Assembly (NCBI GenBank): GCA_023487615.1
Contig: JAMDBH010000046.1
Span: 1 to 13,338, forward strand
Reading direction: 5' to 3'
Source: Gammaproteobacteria bacterium
GTDB lineage: Bacteria > Pseudomonadota > Gammaproteobacteria > SURF-13
Length of the DNA stretch: 13,338 nt
Positions 7,709-13,338 of this stretch are shown here, piece after piece; within the stretch, counting starts at the first letter, position 1; every line of letters starts with the position of its first letter. A model generated the notes under the pieces. It had not been told where the DNA came from and made no database searches. It was given only the letters and a program-made list of their open reading frames with translations. The position numbers and the translations under genes are program-made.

Positions 7709-7829
7709 CTACTAGAACCCGTTTCTAGAATACACACATACGCTTATTAGTTATATCTGGGTGCCGGCCGTTTTAACGGCGGGTTGGGTATAGCAGCGTA
7801 TGGAGGATCAACCCTACTTAGGAGTCAAA
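7709..7829 (+). promoter_or_regulatory. Structured rpsB leader, probable S2 autoregulatory site
   Basis: Three pairings are visible. CTAGAA/TTCTAG (7712-7717 with 7723-7728) forms a small hairpin at the 5' end. GCCGTT/AACGGC (7767-7772 with 7775-7780) closes a tight loop. GGGTT (7781-7785) can pair with AACCC (7810-7814), enclosing the purine-rich GGAGG at 7802. In gammaproteobacteria the rpsB-tsf leader is known to be long and structured and to mediate repression by S2. The position, length and GGGT-rich core here fit that role, but I have not aligned it to a known family model. Confidence 0.5.
7821..7824 (+). promoter_or_regulatory. Ribosome binding site fixing the rpsB start
   Basis: GGAG (within TTAGGAGTC) lies 5 nt before the ATG at 7830. 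This favours that ATG over an in-frame ATG at 7800, which lacks an upstream purine box and would add ten residues absent from S2 proteins. Confidence 0.85.
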
Positions 7830-8771
7830 ATGACAAACGTATCCATGCGTCAAATGCTGGAGGCCGGCGTGCACTTCGGCCACCAGACCCGTTACTGGAA
7901 CCCCAAGATGGCGCCTTTCATCTTCGGGCAACGTAACAAGATCCACATCATCAATCTTGAAAAAACCCTGCCCCTCTACAGCGAAGCCATGAATTTCATC
8001 GGCAGCCTGGCGGCCAATCGCGGCACTATCCTGTTCGTGGCCACCAAGCGCGCAGCCCAAGAGGTCATCGAGCAAGAGGCCAAGCGCTGCGGCATGCCTT
8101 ACGTCAATCACCGCTGGCTGGGCGGCATGCTTACTAATTTCAAGACCGTCCGGCAATCCATCAAACGTCTCAAGGAGCTGGAGGCGATGGGGCAGGACGG
8201 CAGTCTCGAACGCGTGAGCAAAAAGGAAGGCCTGATGTTGCAACGTGAACTGGCCAAGCTGAATCGCAGCCTGGCGGGCATCAAGGATATGGCCGGTCTT
8301 CCCGATGCGTTGTTCGTCATTGACGTGGGCTATGAAAAGATCGCCGTCAGCGAGGCGGCCAAACTGGGGATACCCGTGGTGGGCGTGGTGGATACCAATA
8401 ACAGGCCGGAGGGTGTGGACTACGTCATTCCCGGCAACGACGATGCTATCCGCGCTATTCAACTATATGCCCAGGGCGCCGCGGATGCGGTGATCGAGGG
8501 CCGCGGTTCCGTCGCCCAGATGGCGGGCTCCCCCGATGAGTTTGTGGAGCTGAGTGAAACCGGCGCGGTGGCTGCTGAAAGGCCCGCCAAAAAGGTCACC
8601 AAGGCCACAGTCAAGGGCGCGCCGCGCCGCGCCCCCATGAAGACGGAGGCAGCGGGAGAAACGGCCGGAGAGGTCGCCAAGAAGCGCACCGCGGCCAAAC
8701 CCAGCAGGCCCACCGCGAAGCCCAAGACGGCGACGACCCGAACCAAACCTAAAACCAGTTCGACAAAGTAA
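7830..8771 (+). CDS. rpsB: Small ribosomal subunit protein S2 (uS2) with long basic tail
   Basis: uS2 binds the 30S subunit late in assembly at the head-body junction. The N-terminal signature [20 protein letters not shown] (6-25) and the core blocks FVATKRAAQ (69-77), [13 protein letters not shown] (94-106), VIDVGYEK (163-170) and [20 protein letters not shown] (187-206) are intact, with the core ending near residue 227. The product is 313 residues against 241 in E. coli. Residues 250-313 form a low-complexity tail rich in Ala, Thr, Pro and Lys/Arg, with 19 basic and 4 acidic residues, resembling a histone-H1-like or nucleic-acid-binding tail. It is first gene of the cluster, with a structured leader upstream and tsf 22 nt downstream, the standard co-transcribed pair. 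Confidence 0.97.
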   Translation: MTNVSMRQMLEAGVHFGHQTRYWNPKMAPFIFGQRNKIHIINLEKTLPLYSEAMNFIGSLAANRGTILFVATKRAAQEVIEQEAKRCGMPYVNHRWLGGMLTNFKTVRQSIKRLKELEAMGQDGSLERVSKKEGLMLQRELAKLNRSLAGIKDMAGLPDALFVIDVGYEKIAVSEAAKLGIPVVGVVDTNNRPEGVDYVIPGNDDAIRAIQLYAQGAADAVIEGRGSVAQMAGSPDEFVELSETGAVAAERPAKKVTKATVKGAPRRAPMKTEAAGETAGEVAKKRTAAKPSRPTAKPKTATTRTKPKTSSTK

Positions 8772-8793
8772 AGTAAGGCTCAGAGGAATCACC

Positions 8794-9678
8794 ATGGAGA
8801 TTACAGCGGCGCTGGTCAAAGAACTGCGCGAGAGGACCGGCTCGGGCATGATGGAATGCAAGAAGGCCCTGGTCGAGGCCAACGGCAATATTGACGCCGC
8901 GGCCGATGCGATGCGCAAGGCGGGTCTGGCCAAGGCCGACAAAAAGGCCGGGCGGATAGCCGCGGAAGGGCTGGTCGTCATCCAGCCTTCGCCCGACGGG
9001 AAACAGGCGGCGATGGTCGAGGTCAATAGCGAGACCGACTTCGTCTCCAAGGGCGATGACTTCAAGGGCTTTGCCACGGCCGTCGCCCAGCAGGTCTTGG
9101 CGGGCAATCCCAAGGATCTGGAGTCTCTGCTGGAAATGCCGCTCAAGGCCGGTGACCCGGCCAGCGTGAATACCGCGCGTCAGACACTAGTCGCCAAACT
9201 CGGCGAAAACATCAACGTGCGCCGCTTTGTCCGTTACGAAACCCAAGGCGTGTTGGGTGTGTATCTGCACGGCAGCCGGATCGGCGTGCTGGTCGAGCTG
9301 CAAGGCGGTGACGCCGCACTCGCCAAAGACATCGCCATGCATGTCGCGGCCAATAAACCGGTGTGTGTGGCCAGCGCCGATGTACCGGCCGAACTGGTCG
9401 CCAAAGAAAAAGAGATTTTTACCGCCCAAGCCGCGGAGAGTGGCAAGCCCGCCGCGATCATCGAAAAGATGGTCGAAGGGCGCATCAAAAAGTTTTTGGC
9501 CGAGGTGGCCCTGCTGGGTCAGCCGTTCGTCAAGAATCCCGACATTACCGTGGAGAAGCTGCTGCAGGAGCGTAGCGCCAAGGTCATCCGCTTCCAGCGT
9601 TTCGAGGTCGGGGAAGGCATCGAAAAGAAGACCGAGAATTTCGCCGCCGAGGTGATGGCCCAGGTGCGTAAGAGTTAA
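8794..9678 (+). CDS. tsf: Translation elongation factor Ts
   Basis: EF-Ts is the nucleotide-exchange factor that releases GDP from EF-Tu. It has 294 residues (283 in E. coli). The N-terminal UBA-like domain carries [20 protein letters not shown] (7-26). The core begins with the [10 protein letters not shown] segment (78-87), in which D82 and F83 are the residues that insert into EF-Tu and displace Mg2+. The C-terminal portion includes the [11 protein letters not shown] segment typical of proteobacterial EF-Ts. AGAGGA at 8782-8787 is a good ribosome binding site, and the gap to rpsB is 22 nt, supporting co-transcription. It is followed by a 297-nt gap full of inverted repeats, unusually long for tsf-pyrH. 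Confidence 0.97.
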   Translation: MEITAALVKELRERTGSGMMECKKALVEANGNIDAAADAMRKAGLAKADKKAGRIAAEGLVVIQPSPDGKQAAMVEVNSETDFVSKGDDFKGFATAVAQQVLAGNPKDLESLLEMPLKAGDPASVNTARQTLVAKLGENINVRRFVRYETQGVLGVYLHGSRIGVLVELQGGDAALAKDIAMHVAANKPVCVASADVPAELVAKEKEIFTAQAAESGKPAAIIEKMVEGRIKKFLAEVALLGQPFVKNPDITVEKLLQERSAKVIRFQRFEVGEGIEKKTENFAAEVMAQVRKS

Positions 9679-9689
9679 CAACTGAATTT

Positions 9690-9956
9690 ACCGCAGAGGG
9701 CGCAGAGAAATATTCAAGATAAATATAATTTACCGCGGAGGACGCAGAGAAACACAAAGGAAAATACACAAACCGTCTAAGGATGCAAAGGAATAACATC
9801 AAAAGGGTTTGTTTCTCCTCCGCGTCCTCCGTGATGAATCGTTGTTTTGAATGAGAATTGGAATAAGATATCTGTGAGTTGATGAAGCGCAGTGGCAAAA
9901 ATAGGATAGCGTCAGCAAAAAGGCCTTGTTATTGATTTCTCCGCGACCTCTGCGGT
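9690..9956. repeat. Inverted repeat C, outer pair (tsf/pyrH gap)
   Basis: The left arm 9690-9711 (ACCGCAGAGGGCGCAGAGAA plus AT) and the right arm 9935-9956 match in reverse complement at 20 of 22 positions, across a 223-nt interval that contains a second, inner pair. The units are 9 bp (CGCAGAGGN), the same family as repeat A. The arms begin 11 nt after the tsf stop and end about 20 nt before the pyrH start, so the element nearly fills the gap. Confidence 0.8.
9732..9834. repeat. Inverted repeat C, inner pair (tsf/pyrH gap)
   Basis: The left arm 9732-9755 (CGCGGAGGA and CGCAGAGAA units) pairs with 9807-9834, whose reverse complement reads CACGGAGGA then CGCGGAGGA then GAAAC. The right arm is three nucleotides longer. 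The roughly 51-nt loop contains a degenerate third left-type arm at 9772-9792. The three left-type arms start 42 and 40 nt apart. The right arm's reverse complement (9807-9833) matches 4005-4031 in repeat A at 26 of 27 positions. Confidence 0.8.
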
Positions 9957-9975
9957 TAACTGAAATTGTAAACGA

Positions 9976-10716
9976 ATGACACCTACTACCGGCAAACCCA
10001 ACGCCACTCCGGGCTATCGGCGCATATTACTAAAGCTGAGCGGCGAGGCGCTGATGGGGGCGGAAGACTATGGCATAGATCCCGCCGTGATCGGCCGCGT
10101 CGCCGGCGAGATCCGCGAGCTGCTCACGATGGGCGTGCAGGTGGCCGTGGTGATCGGTGGCGGTAACATCTTTCGCGGGGCGGGTCTGGCGGCGAGCGGG
10201 CTGGACCGCGTTACCGCCGATCAGATGGGCATGCTCGCCACGGTCATGAATGCGCTCGCCATGCAGGATGCGTTGGAGCGGCTGGGTGTCGAGGTGCGCG
10301 TTATGTCCGCGATTAAGATGCGTCAAGTCTGCGAGGACTACGCCGTGCGCCGCGCGCTGCGGCACTTAGAACAAGGCCGTCTGGTGATCCTCGCGGCCGG
10401 CACCGGGAATCCCTTTTTCACCACCGACTCGGCGGCCAGCCTGCGCGGAATAGAGTTGCACGCGCAACTGGTCATCAAGGCCACCAAGGTGGACGGCGTC
10501 TATTCGGCCGACCCGATGAAGCACGCCGATGCAGTCTACTATCCGCGCCTGACCTATGATCAAGTCCTGGAGCGCAAGCTCATGGTCATGGATGTCGCTG
10601 CGATGACCCTGTGTCGCGACTACAAACTGCCCCTGCGCGTATTTAATATGAACAAAGCCGGCGCATTGAAACGGGTAGTGATGGGCGAAGACGAGGGGAC
10701 ATTAGTGAGTAGCTAG
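9976..10716 (+). CDS. pyrH: UMP kinase
   Basis: PyrH phosphorylates UMP to UDP with ATP and is the bacterial hexameric UMP kinase of the amino acid kinase fold, regulated by GTP and UTP. It has 246 residues (241 in E. coli). Motifs: LLKLSGEAL (18-26, phosphate site), [11 protein letters not shown] (58-68), [12 protein letters not shown] (78-89), [14 protein letters not shown] (141-154) and [14 protein letters not shown] (167-180). No convincing Shine-Dalgarno sequence precedes the ATG at 9976; the upstream DNA is repeat C. The usual C-terminus is intact to EGTLV. The final codons and the TAG stop lie in the first 7-mer units of repeat D, so the repeat appears to define the end of the protein. 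Confidence 0.97.
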   Translation: MTPTTGKPNATPGYRRILLKLSGEALMGAEDYGIDPAVIGRVAGEIRELLTMGVQVAVVIGGGNIFRGAGLAASGLDRVTADQMGMLATVMNALAMQDALERLGVEVRVMSAIKMRQVCEDYAVRRALRHLEQGRLVILAAGTGNPFFTTDSAASLRGIELHAQLVIKATKVDGVYSADPMKHADAVYYPRLTYDQVLERKLMVMDVAAMTLCRDYKLPLRVFNMNKAGALKRVVMGEDEGTLVSS

Positions 10717-10788
10717 TGGCTAGTGGCGAGTAGCTAGGAACTACTTTTGACTTATTACCTCGCCACTAACTACTCGCTACTAGCCACT
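10708..10788. repeat. Inverted repeat D, 7-bp units (pyrH/frr gap)
   Basis: Four tandem 7-mers, AGTAGCT AGTGGCT and AGTGGCG AGTAGCT, run from 10708 to 10735. Four matching units on the other strand run from 10788 back to 10761. The stem 10715-10737 with 10766-10788 pairs at 21 of 23 positions with a 28-nt loop. It overlaps the last codons and the stop of pyrH and ends 8 nt before the frr ribosome binding site (AGGAG at 10797-10801). Confidence 0.88.
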
Positions 10789-10807
10789 GTATTTGTAGGA
10801 GACCCAC

Positions 10808-11365
10808 ATGATCAACGACGTTAAAAAGAACGCCATCGTGCGCATGCAGAAAAGCCTGGACTCGCTCAAGTCTGAACTTGCCAAACTACGCACCGGCCGC
10901 GCCCATCCCAGCCTGCTCGAGCACATCACCGTAGAGTATTACGGAAACCAGGCGCCGCTCAGCCAGGCGGCGAATATCACTGCCTCCGATGCGCGTACGC
11001 TGACCGTTACGCCGTGGGACAAAAATATGGTCCAGCCGATTGAGAAGGCCATACTCACGTCCGATCTTGGACTCAACCCGACGACCTCCGGCGCGGTCAT
11101 CCGTGTGCCGCTACCGCCGCTGACCGAAGAGCGCCGCCGCGACATGATTAAGGTGGTGCGCGCCGAGGCGGAGCACGGGCGGGTCGCCATCCGTAACGTC
11201 CGCCGCGACGCCAACAACGAACTCAAAACCCTGCTCAAGGACAAAAAAATATCCGAGGATGAAGAGCGCCGCGCGCAAGACGAGATTCAAAAGCTCACCG
11301 ACAAATACATCACCGAGACCGACAAGCTGTTGGAGGTCAAGGAGAAGGAGCTGATGGAGGTATGA
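10808..11365 (+). CDS. frr: Ribosome recycling factor
   Basis: RRF, with EF-G, splits post-termination ribosomes. Its 185 residues equal the E. coli length. The tRNA-like shape is a long three-helix bundle (about 1-30 and 105-185) with an inserted beta domain (31-104). Conserved segments: [14 protein letters not shown] (24-37), the TVTPWDK turn (66-72), GLNP (88-91), [12 protein letters not shown] (99-110) and [17 protein letters not shown] (124-140), with R132 in the position of the essential arginine of E. coli RRF. AGGAG at 10797-10801, six nucleotides before the ATG, supports the start. It is flanked on both sides by inverted repeats D and E, so its transcript ends could be set by hairpins. 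Confidence 0.98.
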   Translation: MINDVKKNAIVRMQKSLDSLKSELAKLRTGRAHPSLLEHITVEYYGNQAPLSQAANITASDARTLTVTPWDKNMVQPIEKAILTSDLGLNPTTSGAVIRVPLPPLTEERRRDMIKVVRAEAEHGRVAIRNVRRDANNELKTLLKDKKISEDEERRAQDEIQKLTDKYITETDKLLEVKEKELMEV

Positions 11366-11372
11366 TAGAGGC

Positions 11373-11470
11373 AGATACAAGAGAAAAGATACAAGATACA
11401 AGATACAAGTAGAACCTCTTTTCTCGGCATCTGTGGTTTTGCCTTTACCTGTATCTTGTATCTTGTATCT
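11373..11470. repeat. Inverted repeat E, 7-bp units (frr/uppS gap)
   Basis: Three perfect tandem AGATACA units (11387-11407) sit in a 7-nt phase that extends back to another AGATACA at 11373-11379. The right arm 11446-11470 is the reverse complement of 11387-11411 at 24 of 25 positions, with a 34-nt loop. A competing hairpin is also possible: CAGAT/ATCTG (11372-11376 with 11429-11433) plus GAGAAAAGA/TCTTTTCTC (11381-11389 with 11417-11425). It fills most of the 115-nt gap and ends 10 nt before the uppS start. Confidence 0.88.
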
Positions 11471-11480
11471 GACCCAATAC

Positions 11481-12251
11481 ATGGAATCACCCCTTGTTCC
11501 AGATCGCAGAGATGGGTCAGCAACGCTCCCAAGACACATCGCCATTGTCATGGATGGTAACGGGCGCTGGGCGAAACAGCGCAGACTGCCGCGTATCGCC
11601 GGGCACCGGGCGGGGCAGGAGGCCGTGCGCAGGGCCGTGCGCGGCTGTGCCGAGCGGGGCGTCCAGGCACTCACCCTGTTCGCCTTCAGCAGCGAAAACT
11701 GGCGCCGCCCCGAGCAGGAAGTAGGGCTGCTGATGGAGTTGTTCCTCAAGGCCTTTCAGAGCGAGGTTGGGGATCTGCACAAGAATTCGATTCGAGTGCG
11801 CGTCATCGGCGAGCGCAGCGCCTTCGCTCCGGCCTTGCAGCGGGAGATCGAGGCGGCGGAACAACTGACCCAGGCCAACACCGGCCTCAACCTCGTCATT
11901 GCCGCCAATTACGGCGGCCGCTGGGACATCACCCGGGCGGCGCGGCAGATCGCCTGCCGGGTCGAGCAGGGACAGCTCTGCGCCGAACAGGTGACGACGG
12001 AGCTGCTGGCGTCGTGTATGGCGCTGCATGATCTGCCCGAGCCCGATCTGCTTATCCGTACCGCAGGCGAACAACGCATCAGCAACTTTCTATTGTGGCA
12101 GCTTGCCTATACCGAGCTGTATTTTACGGATACCTTGTGGCCCGATTTTGACGTCCCCGATTTGGAACAGGCCTTGGCCGCCTATGCCAGCCGGCAGCGC
12201 CGATTTGGTTACACCGGCGACCAAATCACGGAATCCAAACAAGATGCTTAA
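11481..12251 (+). CDS. uppS: Undecaprenyl diphosphate synthase
   Basis: UppS (cis-prenyltransferase) adds eight isopentenyl units to farnesyl diphosphate to make the C55 lipid carrier for peptidoglycan. It has 256 residues from this start (253 in E. coli). PRHIAIVMDGNGRWAKQR (17-34) carries the catalytic D25 and the phosphate-binding region. FAFSSENWRRP holds the conserved FSSENW block, and the LLIRTAGEQRISNFLLWQ and ELYFTDTLWPDF blocks near the C-terminus form the dimer and IPP site. The ATG at 11481 was chosen because an in-frame GTG upstream at 11433 would only translate the arm of repeat E. No Shine-Dalgarno sequence is evident before 11481. The last 8 nt overlap cdsA. Confidence 0.96.
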   Translation: MESPLVPDRRDGSATLPRHIAIVMDGNGRWAKQRRLPRIAGHRAGQEAVRRAVRGCAERGVQALTLFAFSSENWRRPEQEVGLLMELFLKAFQSEVGDLHKNSIRVRVIGERSAFAPALQREIEAAEQLTQANTGLNLVIAANYGGRWDITRAARQIACRVEQGQLCAEQVTTELLASCMALHDLPEPDLLIRTAGEQRISNFLLWQLAYTELYFTDTLWPDFDVPDLEQALAAYASRQRRFGYTGDQITESKQDA

Positions 12252-13041
12252 GCAACGGCTGATTACCGCCGCCATTCTCATCCCGCTGGTCGTCCTGGGT
12301 ATTCTGACCCTGCCGGATCTTTATTTTGCTTTAGTGCTGGCCCTGATCGTGGCGCTCGCCGCCTGGGAATGGGGCGGATTGTTGAAGTGGGGCACGCCGT
12401 TAAGATCCGGGTATGTCGGCCTGCTGCTGGTGGTTCTGTTTGGCGTTCAGTATCTCCCCGTGATGTGGGTTTTATTGCCCGCCTTCCTGGGCTGGTTGCT
12501 GGCCGCGATGTGGGTGATCGGTTTCCCGCTCGGCAGGTCCATCTGGTCGGCAGCCCCTATGGCCGCGCTGTTAGGACTGTTTGTCCTCGTCCCTCCCTGG
12601 GCCGCTTTGCTGACGATGCGTGATATGATGACGCCCTATATGGTGTTATTTCTGCTCACCTTTATCTGGCTGGGTGACAGCGCAGCATATTTCGCGGGCC
12701 GGCGTTGGGGCAAGACCAAACTAGCGCCGGAGATCAGCCCGGCCAAGACTTGGGAGGGCGTATATGGCGCCTTGCTCGTGGTGGTGATCTACGCCCTGGC
12801 GGTGCAGCCTTGGCTGGCGCCGCAGATCCAGCCTTGGTTGTTCGCGTTACTGTGTCTGCTGACCTTGCTCGTTTCCATCATCGGGGATCTGTTCAAAAGT
12901 ATGTTCAAACGTCACGCGGGGGTTAAGGACAGCGGCCATCTCTTGCCTGGGCATGGCGGCATCCTCGACCGCATAGACAGTCTCACCGCCGCTGCGCCGG
13001 TCTTCCTGTTGGGACTGATACTGCTGGGTCAGCGCGCATGA
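12244..13041 (+). CDS. cdsA: Phosphatidate cytidylyltransferase (CDP-DAG synthase)
   Basis: CdsA makes CDP-diacylglycerol from phosphatidate and CTP, the precursor of all major phospholipids. It is an integral inner-membrane protein of 265 residues (about 285 in E. coli) with roughly seven to eight hydrophobic segments. WLGDSAAYFAGRRWGKTKL (142-160) and ISPAKTWEG (164-172) are family blocks. The CTP-transferase signature spans 219-245 (S-x-F-K-R, then K-D-x-G-H-x-L-P-G-H-G-G, then D-R-x-D), complete with the catalytic aspartates and lysine. The start ATG at 12244 lies in the end of uppS (8-nt overlap), and the stop overlaps the dxr start as ATGA, both typical of translational coupling. Confidence 0.96.
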   Translation: MLKQRLITAAILIPLVVLGILTLPDLYFALVLALIVALAAWEWGGLLKWGTPLRSGYVGLLLVVLFGVQYLPVMWVLLPAFLGWLLAAMWVIGFPLGRSIWSAAPMAALLGLFVLVPPWAALLTMRDMMTPYMVLFLLTFIWLGDSAAYFAGRRWGKTKLAPEISPAKTWEGVYGALLVVVIYALAVQPWLAPQIQPWLFALLCLLTLLVSIIGDLFKSMFKRHAGVKDSGHLLPGHGGILDRIDSLTAAAPVFLLGLILLGQRA

Positions 13042-13338
13042 TAGGTGTAGCCATTCTCGGCTCCACCGGTTCCATCGGTGTGAACACGCTGGACGTGCTC
13101 GCGCGCCATCCCGATCGCTATCGGGTGGTTGCGCTGGGCGCGCATAACGATGTAGATCGTTTGTACAAGCAGTGTCTCGCCACGCGCCCCGACTATGCGG
13201 TGCTTGCCGATGAGCGTGCGGCGGAGCGGCTCACCCAGCGGCTGCGCGCGGCGCATGCCGGGACGAAGGTGCTCTCAAACGTGGCGGGCCTCGAGACCAT
13301 CGCCGCGCTTCCCCAAGCCGCCTACGTGATGGTGGCCA
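13038..13338 (+). CDS. dxr: 1-deoxy-D-xylulose 5-phosphate reductoisomerase, 5' part
   Basis: First 100 residues of DXR, which converts DXP to 2-C-methyl-D-erythritol 4-phosphate with NADPH, the committed step of the MEP isoprenoid pathway that ultimately feeds UppS two genes upstream. The N-terminal NADPH-binding motif ILGSTGSIG (6-14) is intact, followed by NTLDVLARHPDRYRVVAL (16-33), as in E. coli DXR. The frame runs off the right edge; the full family length is about 400 residues, so catalytic acidic residues are not visible. Its ATG overlaps the cdsA stop (ATGA). The order uppS-cdsA-dxr differs from E. coli (dxr before uppS) and matches pseudomonad-type clusters. Confidence 0.95.
   Translation, partial: MIGVAILGSTGSIGVNTLDVLARHPDRYRVVALGAHNDVDRLYKQCLATRPDYAVLADERAAERLTQRLRAAHAGTKVLSNVAGLETIAALPQAAYVMVA

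Noticed and set aside
7800..7829. Upstream in-frame ATG extending S2 by ten residues
   Set aside because: No ribosome binding site precedes 7800, the extension is absent from S2 proteins, and a good GGAG lies 5 nt before the ATG at 7830. The segment is part of the structured leader.
9690..9956. CRISPR-like array from the repeated arms
   Set aside because: The copies are inverted as well as direct, diverged, and spaced irregularly on the right side, and no cas genes are present. They are arms of nested inverted repeats.
10747..10783. TTGACT in the loop of repeat D as an frr promoter
   Set aside because: The -35-like hexamer is good (5/6), but no acceptable -10 box lies 16-18 nt downstream; the nearest TA-rich hexamers are at spacings of 14 or 25.
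11387..11411. AGATACA array as a simple microsatellite
   Set aside because: Its near-perfect reverse complement lies 34 nt away, so it is one arm of an inverted repeat rather than random slippage alone.
11433..11480. GTG-initiated N-terminal extension of UppS
   Set aside because: The extra 16 residues merely translate the right arm of repeat E, no ribosome binding site precedes the GTG, and the conserved UppS core is complete from 11481.

Overview
The window looks like a chromosomal housekeeping segment of a moderately GC-rich gammaproteobacterium. The proteins resemble Escherichia coli and Pseudomonas counterparts in length and motifs. The gene order (dapD/dapC, glnD, map, then divergent rpsB-tsf-pyrH-frr-uppS-cdsA-dxr) is one I know from pseudomonads and related lineages. 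I cannot name the genus from sequence alone.

Layout, left half: the minus strand carries a dap cluster transcribed right to left: dapC, dapD, a small ArsC/YffB-family gene and the 5' part of dapE (cut by the left edge). Together dapC, dapD and dapE cover the succinylase branch of diaminopimelate/lysine synthesis. A DMT/EamA-family membrane transporter gene lies divergently from dapC on the plus strand. It converges on glnD (nitrogen sensor uridylyltransferase), which is preceded by map (methionine aminopeptidase), both on the minus strand.

Layout, right half: a divergent promoter region with a structured leader separates map from a plus-strand run: rpsB (S2, with an unusual basic tail), tsf (EF-Ts), pyrH (UMP kinase), frr (ribosome recycling factor), uppS, cdsA and the 5' part of dxr (cut by the right edge). 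This is the translation / isoprenoid / phospholipid supercluster of gammaproteobacteria. uppS-cdsA overlap by 8 nt and cdsA-dxr by 4 nt, so these three are probably translationally coupled.

The genes are ordinary, but the gaps between them are not. Five gaps (EamA/glnD, glnD/map, tsf/pyrH, pyrH/frr, frr/uppS) each hold an inverted repeat with arms of about 21-27 nt. Each arm is built from short tandem units, and the unit differs in length and sequence: 9 bp (CACGGAGGA type, in two gaps), 8 bp (CGCCAAGG), 7 bp (AGTGGCT) and 7 bp (AGATACA). The tsf/pyrH gap has a nested double copy. One element begins inside pyrH and supplies its stop codon; another overlaps a candidate glnD promoter. A sixth gap, between the ArsC-family gene and dapE, holds a different structured segment that appears to supply the last ~19 residues of that protein. 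These intergenic hairpins are the main candidates for something undescribed. No RNA genes, CRISPR arrays, transposase genes or tRNAs were seen. No gene-free stretch exceeds 300 nt; the longest is the 297-nt tsf/pyrH gap.
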